This document shows positions 23,632 through 31,409 of a stretch of 42,159 nt of DNA, in pieces; within the stretch, counting starts at the first letter, position 1; the number at the start of each line of letters is the position of its first letter. Source of the DNA: Candidatus Sysuiplasma jiujiangense (lineage in GTDB: Archaea > Thermoplasmatota > Thermoplasmata > Sysuiplasmatales > Sysuiplasmataceae). Location: NCBI GenBank assembly GCA_019721075.1, contig JAHEAD010000018.1, positions 1 through 42,159 of the forward strand, read 5' to 3'. The position numbers and the translations under genes were made by a program. A model generated the notes under the pieces. It had not been told where the DNA came from, did not search any database, and saw only the letters and a list, made by a program, of their open reading frames with translations.

Positions 23632-25188
23632 TCAGGTCCGATCTTTTCTGCCGCCGGGCACTGTCCCTTCACCGCCTTTTTTCCCCTCGGAGTCCGATCC
23701 CCTGCCTTTATCAGAGTCGCCGCTCCATCTTTTGATGCCGATGGAAACAAATGTTTCATACAGATTCCTTGCCCTGGACTTAACTATCTCCTTAATGTCG
23801 AGTGTGCTGTCAATGTCGGACACAACCTCGGCCAGTTTGTCCCTTTCGTACTCGAGTCCTGCTGCAAATTCAGCCTCTGTAATCGTATGATTCTCATGTA
23901 GGAGTTTCAGCTCCTCCATTCTGGACATTGTTCTAGAAAGACGTTTTTCCGCTGCCTCCTTCTCCTGCACAGTTTCAGTTTCAAAGTTGCGCTTGATGTA
24001 GCTGGAGAGAAACGGCCCCTGGAATATTATCGATATGAAGACAACGCCGAGAACCATAGTCACCAGGGTGCTTCTCAGCGGCAGGTTTACCGGAATGGAT
24101 GCAATGAGAACAACGGAAAGAGCTCCGCGCATTCCGCCGAGCAGTGCCACATTTTTCCAGCTCCTTGGAACCTTTCTCTTTCTGCCGAAGAATGCCAGGA
24201 TAGGGTATACTGCAACCGCACGGGCAACGAAAACGGAAACGGAGGCGATAATTATCAGTACAAATGCGTGCGAAAGGTTCAGCAGATCCGTGTTCAGCCC
24301 GATGAAAAGAAACGCGACCGAATTGGCTATGAACGCCATTATCCTCCAGAATGAACGAAGCGCCTCCTTCGAAAGAGGATGAACCACCGAACGCATAGTG
24401 ATGTTTCCGTAGTACAGCCCTGTGACTGCAACTGCAACCAGACCTGAGAATCCGAGAGAGCCTGCAAGCGCGTATGCTCCGTAGACAATTGATATGGACA
24501 GCACCGCTTCCGAAAGTGTGTCGTTTATCAGCGAGGATACAATCTCCGCTCCAAATCCGACCGCCAGGCCTATCAGCACGCCGCCGCCGAAGATCAGACT
24601 GAAGCTGGTGATGCCGTGCAGCAGCGCCAGGTGTGAAACAGATCCTGTCGTAAGGACTATGGAGAAGACAATTATTCCGGTTGCGTCGTTGAATGCCGCC
24701 TCAGCGTCCATCAGCGCACTCAGCCTCCTCGGTACTTTCAGTCTCCTGAATATCTCCAGGACGGATGCCGTATCAGTAGGTGAGATCAGCGAAGAGAAGA
24801 GAAATGAGTCATATGGCGGAAGTCCTACAATCTTCCAGAGTATGAGGCCGCCGACAAGCGTGGCTATAAGCACACCAGCAGTTGCCAGCACCAGTCCAAC
24901 CCTTATTGACGACCGGAATTCAACGGATCTTATGCCCATCATCGCCTCGAAGAGGAGAGGCGGTATTACCAGGCCGACAAACACGCTCCCGAGAAGATTG
25001 TTGTAGAACACGCTTATTCCGATGACCGATGAGACGGAGGATGCGGCGAGTATAATGCCGATTATGACAAGAACGATTGTATATGGTAACCTTATCCACC
25101 GCGAAACAATCGAGCCTATGAGCATAACGCCGAGAAGCCCTGTTATGATTATTTCCAGATTCGGTATCGCTGTCAATTCGAATCCCAA
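23632..25188 (-). CDS. CPA1-family Na+/H+ antiporter (NhaP type)
   Basis: The 518-residue product has about 12-13 membrane helices (residues 1-400) and a soluble C-terminal tail of about 115 residues with a predicted coiled coil (KEAAEKRLSRTMSRMEELK) and very charged end. Family motifs are SSLISPTDTASVLEIFRRLK (TM4-5 region), EAAFNDATGIIVF with the Asn-Asp ion-binding pair of electroneutral CPA1 exchangers, and GGMRGALSVVLIASIP near TM11. It exchanges Na+ (or K+) for H+ across the cytoplasmic membrane. The start is uncertain: a TTG at 25188, or a TTG at 25176 that would be leaderless with respect to a TATA-like box at 25199-25207. The gene stands between copy 2 of ctaA and the galE-like gene, all on the minus strand. 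Confidence 0.9.
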   Translation of the reverse strand: MGFELTAIPNLEIIITGLLGVMLIGSIVSRWIRLPYTIVLVIIGIILAASSVSSVIGISVFYNNLLGSVFVGLVIPPLLFEAMMGIRSVEFRSSIRVGLVLATAGVLIATLVGGLILWKIVGLPPYDSFLFSSLISPTDTASVLEIFRRLKVPRRLSALMDAEAAFNDATGIIVFSIVLTTGSVSHLALLHGITSFSLIFGGGVLIGLAVGFGAEIVSSLINDTLSEAVLSISIVYGAYALAGSLGFSGLVAVAVTGLYYGNITMRSVVHPLSKEALRSFWRIMAFIANSVAFLFIGLNTDLLNLSHAFVLIIIASVSVFVARAVAVYPILAFFGRKRKVPRSWKNVALLGGMRGALSVVLIASIPVNLPLRSTLVTMVLGVVFISIIFQGPFLSSYIKRNFETETVQEKEAAEKRLSRTMSRMEELKLLHENHTITEAEFAAGLEYERDKLAEVVSDIDSTLDIKEIVKSRARNLYETFVSIGIKRWSGDSDKGRGSDSEGKKGGEGTVPGGRKDRT

Positions 25189-25259
25189 TGCGCACGCTCT
25201 CTATAACCGTTTTTCCAGCGCCGGAGCATGGTCAACAGAAGTGGCGGCCGCAAATTCCG

Positions 25260-26210
25260 TCAGCTGATCTGGGACAGAACTTCGTCGACGGCCACCTGCA
25301 CAGCTTCATCGCTTCCGTACCTGTTCTTCCAGCCCGTTCCGTCCAGTTTTTCAACGCCAAGCTCAGCATGTCTGACGTCGCCCATCCAGCCTCTTCCCTC
25401 GAAGCCGCCTGTAAATGCAAGCGGTACGTCATGAAGCTTCATTTTGTCGATCACAATCTTTGCGATTTTCAGGACGGAAGTCGTGCCCCTGTTTCCGAGA
25501 TTGTATATGTCGGTTTTGCTGCTCCTTTCATGGACGTATACCATTGAACCGACGCAATCGGAAACATGAAGATAAGACTTCTTCTGCGTCCCGTCTCCAA
25601 GTATCTCCAGTCTGCTGCCGTCATTCTGCAGTTTCCTGATGAAGTCGAAAATCACGCCGTGGGTCGAGTTCCTTCCAACTATGTTCGCGAACCTGAAAAT
25701 TGTGCCGCGTATGCCGTAATAGTGCGAGTAGGCCGTGATGAAACCTTCTGCCGCCATCTTGGATGCGCCGTACGATGAAATAGGCATGTACGGCCCGTAA
25801 TCTTCAGCCGTCGGTATCCTGCTCGCTTCCCCGTATACCGTGGAACTTGACGCAAATGCTATTTCCTTCACATCGTTCTTCCTCATGAATTCCAGTATGT
25901 TGAGCGTCCCTTCGGCATTGACCCTGAAGTCGAAAACAGGATTCTGCGAGCCGCCCCTTACATCGGAGTCGGCTGCAAGGTGGAAGACAATATCGTAACC
26001 GTCCAGATCCTCAAGATCCTCCGTTCTTGTTATGTCCTTCCTGTGTATCCGGAAGCCCTTTCTGCTTCTGAATCCGGTTATGTACCGGTCATCTACCGAC
26101 GAAAAATTGTCGAGAACATGAACCTCATTCCCGGATAAAAGATAGTCAACAAGATTCGAGCCTATGAAACCGGCTCCGCCCGTCACCAGAACTGACTTCC
26201 CTTTGATCAT
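25260..26210 (-). CDS. NAD-dependent nucleotide-sugar epimerase/dehydratase (GalE-like)
   Basis: The 316-residue product is an extended short-chain dehydrogenase. It has the NAD-binding GGAGFIGS (11-18), an Asp after the second strand (VLDNFSS, which favours NAD over NADP), the FASSSTVYGEAS strand with the active-site Ser/Thr, and the Y-x3-K pair Tyr147/Lys151 (SSYGASKMAAEG). The RFANIVGRNSTHGVI and LGDGTQKKSYLHVSD segments are typical of UDP-glucose 4-epimerase-like enzymes that use nucleotide sugars for glycan or glycoprotein synthesis. The exact sugar is not determined. The TATA-like box at 26235-26243 lies about 29 bases before the ATG, so the mRNA is leaderless. Confidence 0.9.
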   Translation of the reverse strand: MIKGKSVLVTGGAGFIGSNLVDYLLSGNEVHVLDNFSSVDDRYITGFRSRKGFRIHRKDITRTEDLEDLDGYDIVFHLAADSDVRGGSQNPVFDFRVNAEGTLNILEFMRKNDVKEIAFASSSTVYGEASRIPTAEDYGPYMPISSYGASKMAAEGFITAYSHYYGIRGTIFRFANIVGRNSTHGVIFDFIRKLQNDGSRLEILGDGTQKKSYLHVSDCVGSMVYVHERSSKTDIYNLGNRGTTSVLKIAKIVIDKMKLHDVPLAFTGGFEGRGWMGDVRHAELGVEKLDGTGWKNRYGSDEAVQVAVDEVLSQIS

Positions 26211-26234
26211 CAGGTGCTTTGTGAAATTCTAACC

Positions 26235-26243
26235 GTATATTAT
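26235..26243 (-). promoter_or_regulatory. TATA-like box of the galE-like gene
   Basis: ATAATATAC on the minus strand is centred about 29 bases before the ATG at 26210, indicating transcription initiation at or next to the start codon. Confidence 0.5.
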
Positions 26244-26304
26244 GATTCGCACGTTCGTGCACACAGCACGGGATGCAGCACCGGACAGTACTGCTGCCGG
26301 CCAC

Positions 26305-26314
26305 AAATATGATA
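26305..26314 (+). promoter_or_regulatory. TATA-like box of the second EamA gene
   Basis: AAATATGATA is centred about 33 bases before the ATG at 26342, giving a leader of only a few bases. Confidence 0.45.
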
Positions 26315-26341
26315 AGCAGGCGCCGGTTTTGAATTTCCCGG

Positions 26342-27268
26342 ATGAACTTGAAAAATAACTATTTCAGGGGAGCCGCCTTCGCGCTGGCGGGTGCGACTCT
26401 GTGGGGCCTCTCAGGCACTGCGTCGTCCGCGCTTTTCACGGTTTACGGGATGCCGTATCTTTCTTTGCTTACTGTCAGGATGCTTCTTTCCGGCGGTCTC
26501 ATGTATCTGGTGCTGAGACCAAAGTTTCCGGGTGATAAGAGATTGCTTTTTATGCTGTTCGCCTTCAACCTGATGGCTGTCCAACTCACATATCTTGCCG
26601 CAATAAAATACACGAATGCGCCTACTGCGACGATGCTCCAGTACCTGTTCCTTCCAATCGTGTTCGTTTTCGAACTTGCCGTCCACAGAATACGATCTTC
26701 CGCAATTCTCTATGCTGCAATGGCAGTGTCAATTTTAGGCATCTTCGAACTCACAACGAGTTTCCCCCTGAAGGGCATCTCACTTGTAATCAACCCGGTA
26801 GGATTTGCGTTCGGTGTCGTATCAGCCGTCACCGCTGCCCTGTATGTCCTTCTTTCAGCACCGCTGATAGAAAGGATGGGAGCAGTGAACTCCGTCCTCT
26901 GGGGGCTGCTGATAGGCGGTGTCATGTCAGTACCGCTCGGACTGTTTCCGTCTTTTGCATACTTTTCTGCACTTCATTTCAGCGAACTCATTCCAGTCTC
27001 GCTCCTCGTGCTCTTCGTCGCAATATTCGGAACAATGCTGGCGTTTACGCTCTTCATAAAAAGCATGGAGACAATAACCGCCACTCAGGCATCAATTGCA
27101 GGCACCATGGAACCCGTTGCAGCTGCCGTCTCCTCTCTTCTCTTTCTCGGTGTGCTGATGACCGCACAGCAGTATTTTGGCGGAGCGCTCATTATAGTTT
27201 CGATAATTGTGGTGCAGAAGACAAATGCTGTTGCGAGGGCAGATGCACCGCCTGAGCTCAAAATCTGA
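26342..27268 (+). CDS. DMT-superfamily (EamA) transporter, second copy
   Basis: The 308-residue product has ten membrane helices in two EamA repeats. Repeat one begins AFALAGATLWGLSGTASSAL, repeat two begins near VNPVGFAFGVVSAVTAALYV, and the end of each repeat has the family pattern (NAPTATMLQYLFLPIVFVFE; ITATQASIAGTMEPVAAAV). It is likely an exporter or importer of amino acids or other metabolites; the substrate cannot be told. It is only distantly similar to the EamA protein at 6602-7516, so a recent duplication is unlikely. A hairpin of 10 base pairs with a one-base bulge (27305-27333) follows the stop. Confidence 0.9.
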   Translation: MNLKNNYFRGAAFALAGATLWGLSGTASSALFTVYGMPYLSLLTVRMLLSGGLMYLVLRPKFPGDKRLLFMLFAFNLMAVQLTYLAAIKYTNAPTATMLQYLFLPIVFVFELAVHRIRSSAILYAAMAVSILGIFELTTSFPLKGISLVINPVGFAFGVVSAVTAALYVLLSAPLIERMGAVNSVLWGLLIGGVMSVPLGLFPSFAYFSALHFSELIPVSLLVLFVAIFGTMLAFTLFIKSMETITATQASIAGTMEPVAAAVSSLLFLGVLMTAQQYFGGALIIVSIIVVQKTNAVARADAPPELKI

Positions 27269-27304
27269 TACACTGAAGGAGACTGAAACGCTCCATGAGC
27301 CACA

Positions 27305-27333
27305 GGCGCGCAAAAGCGGTGGATTTTCGCGCC
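27305..27333 (+). terminator. Hairpin downstream of the EamA gene
   Basis: GGCGCG plus AAAA (27305-27315, one bulged C) pairs with TTTT plus CGCGCC (27324-27333) around an 8-base loop. It stands 36 bases after the EamA stop. No T-run follows, so function as a terminator is uncertain. Confidence 0.3.
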
Positions 27334-27490
27334 GCCCGGCTGTTATTGAGCGCAGGAATTGCATGCTCCGGCCCCTTTTGGTTCCCCGCGCTTATAGATG
27401 GCGGAAAGATGCCAGGAATGAAATGAATTTATCTTCGAGTCTTCGCCGGTATCATTAAACTTTAATTGTTATATAGTCATTAATGGTCGT

Positions 27491-28072
27491 ATGAAGTTAT
27501 CTGTATGGGCACGGAAAGAGGGCATTGGTTATCGTGCCGCATGGCGCATGTGGAAAGCGGGTCAGCTGAAAGCGCATCAGCTGCCTACCGGCACAATCAT
27601 AGTTGAAGAGGAGAGACCCTCCATACTGCCGGACAGTGTTGCCATATATGTCCGTGTCTCCAGTTCGGAAAAGAGGGGCAATCTTTACAGCCAGGCAGAG
27701 CGTCTCACATAGTATGCCATCGCACGCGGGTACAGGATATACAGAGTAGTGAAGGAGGTGGGCAGCGGCGTGAATGACAGCAGGAAGCAGCTGCTCAAAC
27801 TGCTCACAGACGACGGCTACTCGAAGATAGTAGTGGATCACAGGGACAGGCTCACGCGCTTCGGTTTCAACTACATCGACACGCTGCTCAGGCAGCACGG
27901 CAAGTGGGACAGGCGAAGCCGCAGCGGCAAGGTGTTCAGGTGCATCCATTGTGGACACAGGGATGACGCCGACATGAATGGCGCACAGAACATCAGGCTG
28001 CTGGGGCTGGCGGGAGTCTATAGTCTCCGTTCGCTGCCAAACGAATTCACAGGCAGGAATATCTGTCTATGA
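27491..28072 (+). pseudogene. IS607 tnpA-tnpB fusion remnant with in-frame stop
   Basis: The frame from ATG 27491 encodes the N-terminal MerR-type helix-turn-helix (MKLSVWARKEGIGYRAAWRM), the serine recombinase start with catalytic Ser57 (AIYVRVSSSEKRGN), and then a TAG at 27710-27712 after AERLT. Past the stop the same frame continues with normal TnpA sequence (KEVGSGVNDSRKQLLKLL; HRDRLTRFGFNYIDTLLRQHG). Near 27900 it changes, still in frame, into the TnpB C-terminus (GKVFRCIHCGHRDDADMN, then GAQNIRLLG), which holds the second Cys pair of the zinc finger and the last RuvC Asp. About 300 TnpB codons and the TnpA C-terminus are missing. The reading frame is otherwise intact to the TGA at 28070. 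Confidence 0.85.
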
Positions 28073-28186
28073 AATCAGTAACTATCTGCCGCTCTTCCGG
28101 AAGACCAGAAAATGACGCTGCATATGATGCCGTTTGTCCGAAGCAGATTTCCGTTGCAGCGCATGTTAAGCGGGATCGCTGAATTT

Positions 28187-28199
28187 GGGCTGAAAGCCC
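28187..28199 (+). repeat. Terminal hairpin of the IS607/TnpB remnant
   Basis: GGGCT pairs with AGCCC around GAA, in the context CTGAAAGCCCCATAAG. It lies about 115 bases after the tnpB remnant stop, where the structured omegaRNA end and right end of TnpB elements are usually found. A related GAAAGCCCAT string occurs in the repeat at 21.26 and 38.17 kb. Confidence 0.45.
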
Positions 28200-28213
28200 C
28201 ATAAGAACTGCGT

Positions 28214-29596
28214 TCAGACACTTTCCTCTATTCCGAAATCGCTGAAATGCAGAGATATCCTGGGTGCTACAGTCTTGAAGGACTCGACGGTTTTTTCTAT
28301 ATCCTCCTCGTTATGGACGACGGATACGGTCCACTGTTCGTCCGGACCCGGAGCTGCCGGGATTACACCAAGATTGGTCATGGCGAGGTAGTAGTAATTC
28401 CATTTGCCGGTATTGCCTAGTAGGAATTCCCTCCAGTTTTCAGGCTGCCTGCTGTTGAATGAAATGGCACCGCTTACCCCTGCAACAGGGACGTGCGAAA
28501 CTATTTCGTTCATTGACAGTATGTCGCCATATGCGGAGGCAAGTTCGGAGGATAATTTCTGTGCATGTGAGATTGCGTTACGGGTGAGGATTTGTTCAAG
28601 CGATATGACGACCGCCTCCATGCTGAGCGGATTGGAATTGAAGGTACCTGCATGAGAAACCATTCCGGGTCCCACATTTTCCATTATCTCCTTCCGCCCC
28701 GCAATTGCCGAAACAGGCAGGCCGCTGCCTATCGCCTTTCCCAGTATCTTCATGTCCGGCTTCACTCCGAGGGCTTCTTCAGCACCGCCATAGAACTTAC
28801 CGCAGGTCTTTACCTCGTCAAAAATAAGTATTATGCCGTAACGGTCGCAGAGCTTCCTGAGACCGGATATGAATTCCTTTCGGGGTATGACCACACCCAT
28901 ATTCATTGGATAGGGCTCCAGTATGATTGCTGCGATATTACCATTGGCTGATTCCACTATTCTTTCAGTTGATGCGATATCATTGAACGGCGCGACAATG
29001 ACGCCTTCTTTCATCCCGGACGGGATGCCGGGACCTGCGGGTATCGTATTGGGTCTCTCAGAGGGACCGGCCACTTCCACCGATGGTTTGACGCTGAAGA
29101 GCAGATCGCTGTTGCTGCCATGGTAGCATCCTTCGAACTTCATTATGGCATCCCGTCCGGTGAAGGCTCTTGCCATTCTGAGGCCATGCATTGTCGCCTC
29201 AGTGCCGGTGTTTGAAAAACGAACCATGTCAGCGGAAAATCTGCCGGCGACTGCCTCAGCCGCCCTTATCCCGATTTCGTCTTCGAAGCCAAGCATTGGA
29301 GACTCCTCGAGCCTTCTTTTCAGGGACTGAACGACAAGCGGATGCGAATGCCCGGCCAGCAGTGCGCCATATCCCAGGCTGAAATCTATGTATTCATTAC
29401 CGTCTGCATCGTAGATTTTCTGCCCCCTTCCTCTCCGAGCAAATATAGGATACGGTCTGGTGAACCTGTAGTTGGAATGCACACCAAACGGAGTCACGAG
29501 GGATGCGGTTTTCCACAGTTCGCCTGATTTACGAGTCCTTTTCAGGAATTTCTCATTCTCTGCGCTGAGCACTGCTTCCGAACTGATTCTATCCAA
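28214..29596 (-). CDS. Class III aminotransferase (glutamate-1-semialdehyde aminomutase-like)
   Basis: The 460-residue product is a fold-type I, class III PLP enzyme. It has DADGNEYIDFSLGYGALLAGH, the FSNTGTEATMHGLRMARAFTGR phosphate-binding segment, the EGCYHGS motif, IIFDEV-type strand (ILIFDEVKTCGK) with the pyridine-nitrogen Asp, and the Schiff-base Lys in MKILGKAIGSGLPVSAIAG. The overall order resembles HemL-like aminotransferases/aminomutases, but the gene has no heme-pathway neighbours; it diverges from an aldehyde dehydrogenase gene, which suggests a role in amine or amino acid breakdown. The start is TTG at 29596 with AAGGAG about 14 bases upstream. Substrate is unknown. Confidence 0.86.
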   Translation of the reverse strand: MDRISSEAVLSAENEKFLKRTRKSGELWKTASLVTPFGVHSNYRFTRPYPIFARRGRGQKIYDADGNEYIDFSLGYGALLAGHSHPLVVQSLKRRLEESPMLGFEDEIGIRAAEAVAGRFSADMVRFSNTGTEATMHGLRMARAFTGRDAIMKFEGCYHGSNSDLLFSVKPSVEVAGPSERPNTIPAGPGIPSGMKEGVIVAPFNDIASTERIVESANGNIAAIILEPYPMNMGVVIPRKEFISGLRKLCDRYGIILIFDEVKTCGKFYGGAEEALGVKPDMKILGKAIGSGLPVSAIAGRKEIMENVGPGMVSHAGTFNSNPLSMEAVVISLEQILTRNAISHAQKLSSELASAYGDILSMNEIVSHVPVAGVSGAISFNSRQPENWREFLLGNTGKWNYYYLAMTNLGVIPAAPGPDEQWTVSVVHNEEDIEKTVESFKTVAPRISLHFSDFGIEESV

Positions 29597-29832
29597 TGTA
29601 TCACTTTCTTACTCCTTACCTGCATTTGTGGAAATTATCCAGCAATACAGTTAAATTTAGACACGTTATCAATGTTTACTGAGTATAAAATGAATTCTGG
29701 TCCCGTAACAGCATAAATTGAGAAAAATTCGATATTTGGCTGATTCAATCGTAAAGGACCGGATAAAGTATTTCAATTCACAGAAGACTCATGGGTGTTC
29801 GAAACAGGTGAAACAAAGGAAGGGGAATTTGA

Positions 29833-31338
29833 TTGAGTGAAAATATGCAATTGTACAGAGACTACATTAACGGCGAATGGACGGATGCTGATAACGGTGC
29901 GACACAGAAGATCATAAATCCGGCAACCGAAGAGATAATAGCGGAAGTTCCGAGGGGTGGTGCATCCGATGCAAAGAAGGCGATAGACGCCGCGAGAGAT
30001 GCATTCGACAACGGGAAATGGCCAAGAATGACACCCGGCGAGCGTTCGCTCGTAATGCTGAATCTCGCATCGCTCGTCGAGGTAAACATCGATGAGCTTG
30101 CCAGGCTGGAAACAATGAATCAGGGAAAGACGATAAAGCAGTCGAGAGACGGCGACTTTCCCTTCAGCGTTGACAACATAAGGTTTTATGCCGGGGCGGC
30201 CAGGGCACTGCCAGGTCTGCCGGCAATGGAATACATGTCGACCGGAACCAGCTATGTGAGAAGGGAACCTGTCGGCGTTGTGGCCCAGATTACACCCTGG
30301 AACTATCCATGGATGATGGCCATCTGGAAAGCTGGACCTGCGCTTGCTACGGGAAATACAGTGGTACTCAAGCCTGCGAGCCTCACTCCGCTGACGACGA
30401 TAAAATTTGCAGAGTTGTGCGAGAAGGCTGGTTTTCCCAGGGGTGTCGTCAATGTGGTCACCGGACCCGGGGAAGTTATCGGAAGCGAGTTCACAGGCAG
30501 TCCAAAGGTTGACATGATTTCAATAACCGGCGACACGGCGACGGGAAAAAAGATAATGGAAAAATCCGCTGCGACGCTGAAGAAACTGCACCTGGAGCTC
30601 GGCGGCAAGGCGCCGTTCATTGTGTTCGAGGATGCGGATCTTGAGGCGGCGGTGCGGGGAGCCGCTGCGGCCGGATACGTCAACGGCGGACAGGATTGCA
30701 CGCAGGCTGCACGATTCTATGTCCATGAGAAACTTTATGATAGATTTGTCAGACACCTGGTTGAAGAAAGTTCCAAGGTCAGGATCGGCGATCCGCTGAA
30801 CAGAAACACGGATCTCGGCCCGCTTGTATCAGCAACTCAGAGAGACAGGATTGAAAACTACGTGCTGCATGGCCGGGAGGAGGGGGCGAAACTGGAATTT
30901 GGCGGCAAAAGACCGGATGCAATGAGGAAGGGGTTCTATTTCGAGCCTACTGTGTTCAGCAACGTAACCCAGGACATGAAAATCGCAAGAGAGGAGATAT
31001 TCGGCCCGGTCCTTCCGGTGCTCAGCTTCTCGTCGTTTGACGAGGTTATAGGCAATTCGAACGACACCGTCTACGGCCTCCACAGCTCTGTGTGGACATC
31101 CAGTGTCGGAACTGCGATGAAGGTTGCGTCCAGGCTGAGATTCGGGGCAGTCCAGGTAAACGACCACCTGCCCATAACATCAGAAATGCCTCACGGCGGC
31201 TACAAGCAGTCAGGCTTCGGCAAGGACATGTCGCTCTATTCGCTTGAGGAATACACCCAGATCAAGCATGTGTATTTCGACATGACTGGAGACAGGAGAA
31301 AGGGCTGGCATTACATAACATACGGCGATCCTTCCTGA
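29833..31338 (+). CDS. NAD(P)-dependent aldehyde dehydrogenase (aminoaldehyde dehydrogenase-like)
   Basis: The 501-residue product is a complete ALDH. Catalytic residues are Asn157 (ITPWNYPWMM), Glu255 (HLELGGKAPFIVF) and the nucleophile Cys289 (YVNGGQDCTQAARFY). The NGGQ-x-C-T context and the PWNYPWMMAIWKAGPALATG segment are typical of betaine aldehyde and 4-aminobutyraldehyde dehydrogenases. With the neighbouring aminotransferases and the aguBA route to putrescine, oxidation of 4-aminobutyraldehyde or of aminoadipate semialdehyde is plausible, but the substrate is inferred. The start is TTG at 29833, chosen because GGAAGGGG sits 7-8 bases upstream; ATG 29845 is an alternative. It converges on the S9 peptidase gene. 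Confidence 0.9.
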   Translation: MSENMQLYRDYINGEWTDADNGATQKIINPATEEIIAEVPRGGASDAKKAIDAARDAFDNGKWPRMTPGERSLVMLNLASLVEVNIDELARLETMNQGKTIKQSRDGDFPFSVDNIRFYAGAARALPGLPAMEYMSTGTSYVRREPVGVVAQITPWNYPWMMAIWKAGPALATGNTVVLKPASLTPLTTIKFAELCEKAGFPRGVVNVVTGPGEVIGSEFTGSPKVDMISITGDTATGKKIMEKSAATLKKLHLELGGKAPFIVFEDADLEAAVRGAAAAGYVNGGQDCTQAARFYVHEKLYDRFVRHLVEESSKVRIGDPLNRNTDLGPLVSATQRDRIENYVLHGREEGAKLEFGGKRPDAMRKGFYFEPTVFSNVTQDMKIAREEIFGPVLPVLSFSSFDEVIGNSNDTVYGLHSSVWTSSVGTAMKVASRLRFGAVQVNDHLPITSEMPHGGYKQSGFGKDMSLYSLEEYTQIKHVYFDMTGDRRKGWHYITYGDPS

Positions 31339-31409
31339 AGACAGCAGCATCAGCTGAGGCCGAGGACAACTGACTATACTCAGAAGCTGACTGATAAGGC
31401 GCATCCTGC

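Larger units (their letters stand above)
27455..28203 (+). mobile_element. Degenerate IS607-type element
   Basis: The segment holds a decayed tnpA, a short tnpB 3' end, and a terminal-type hairpin at 28187-28199. IS607 elements have no inverted repeats, so the ends are approximate. An internal deletion removed the end of tnpA and almost all of tnpB, and a nonsense codon disrupts the rest, so the element is not autonomous. Confidence 0.7.

Noticed and set aside
6602-27268. Recent duplication of the two EamA transporter genes
   Set aside because: The two products share only the family pattern; there is no stretch of near identity.
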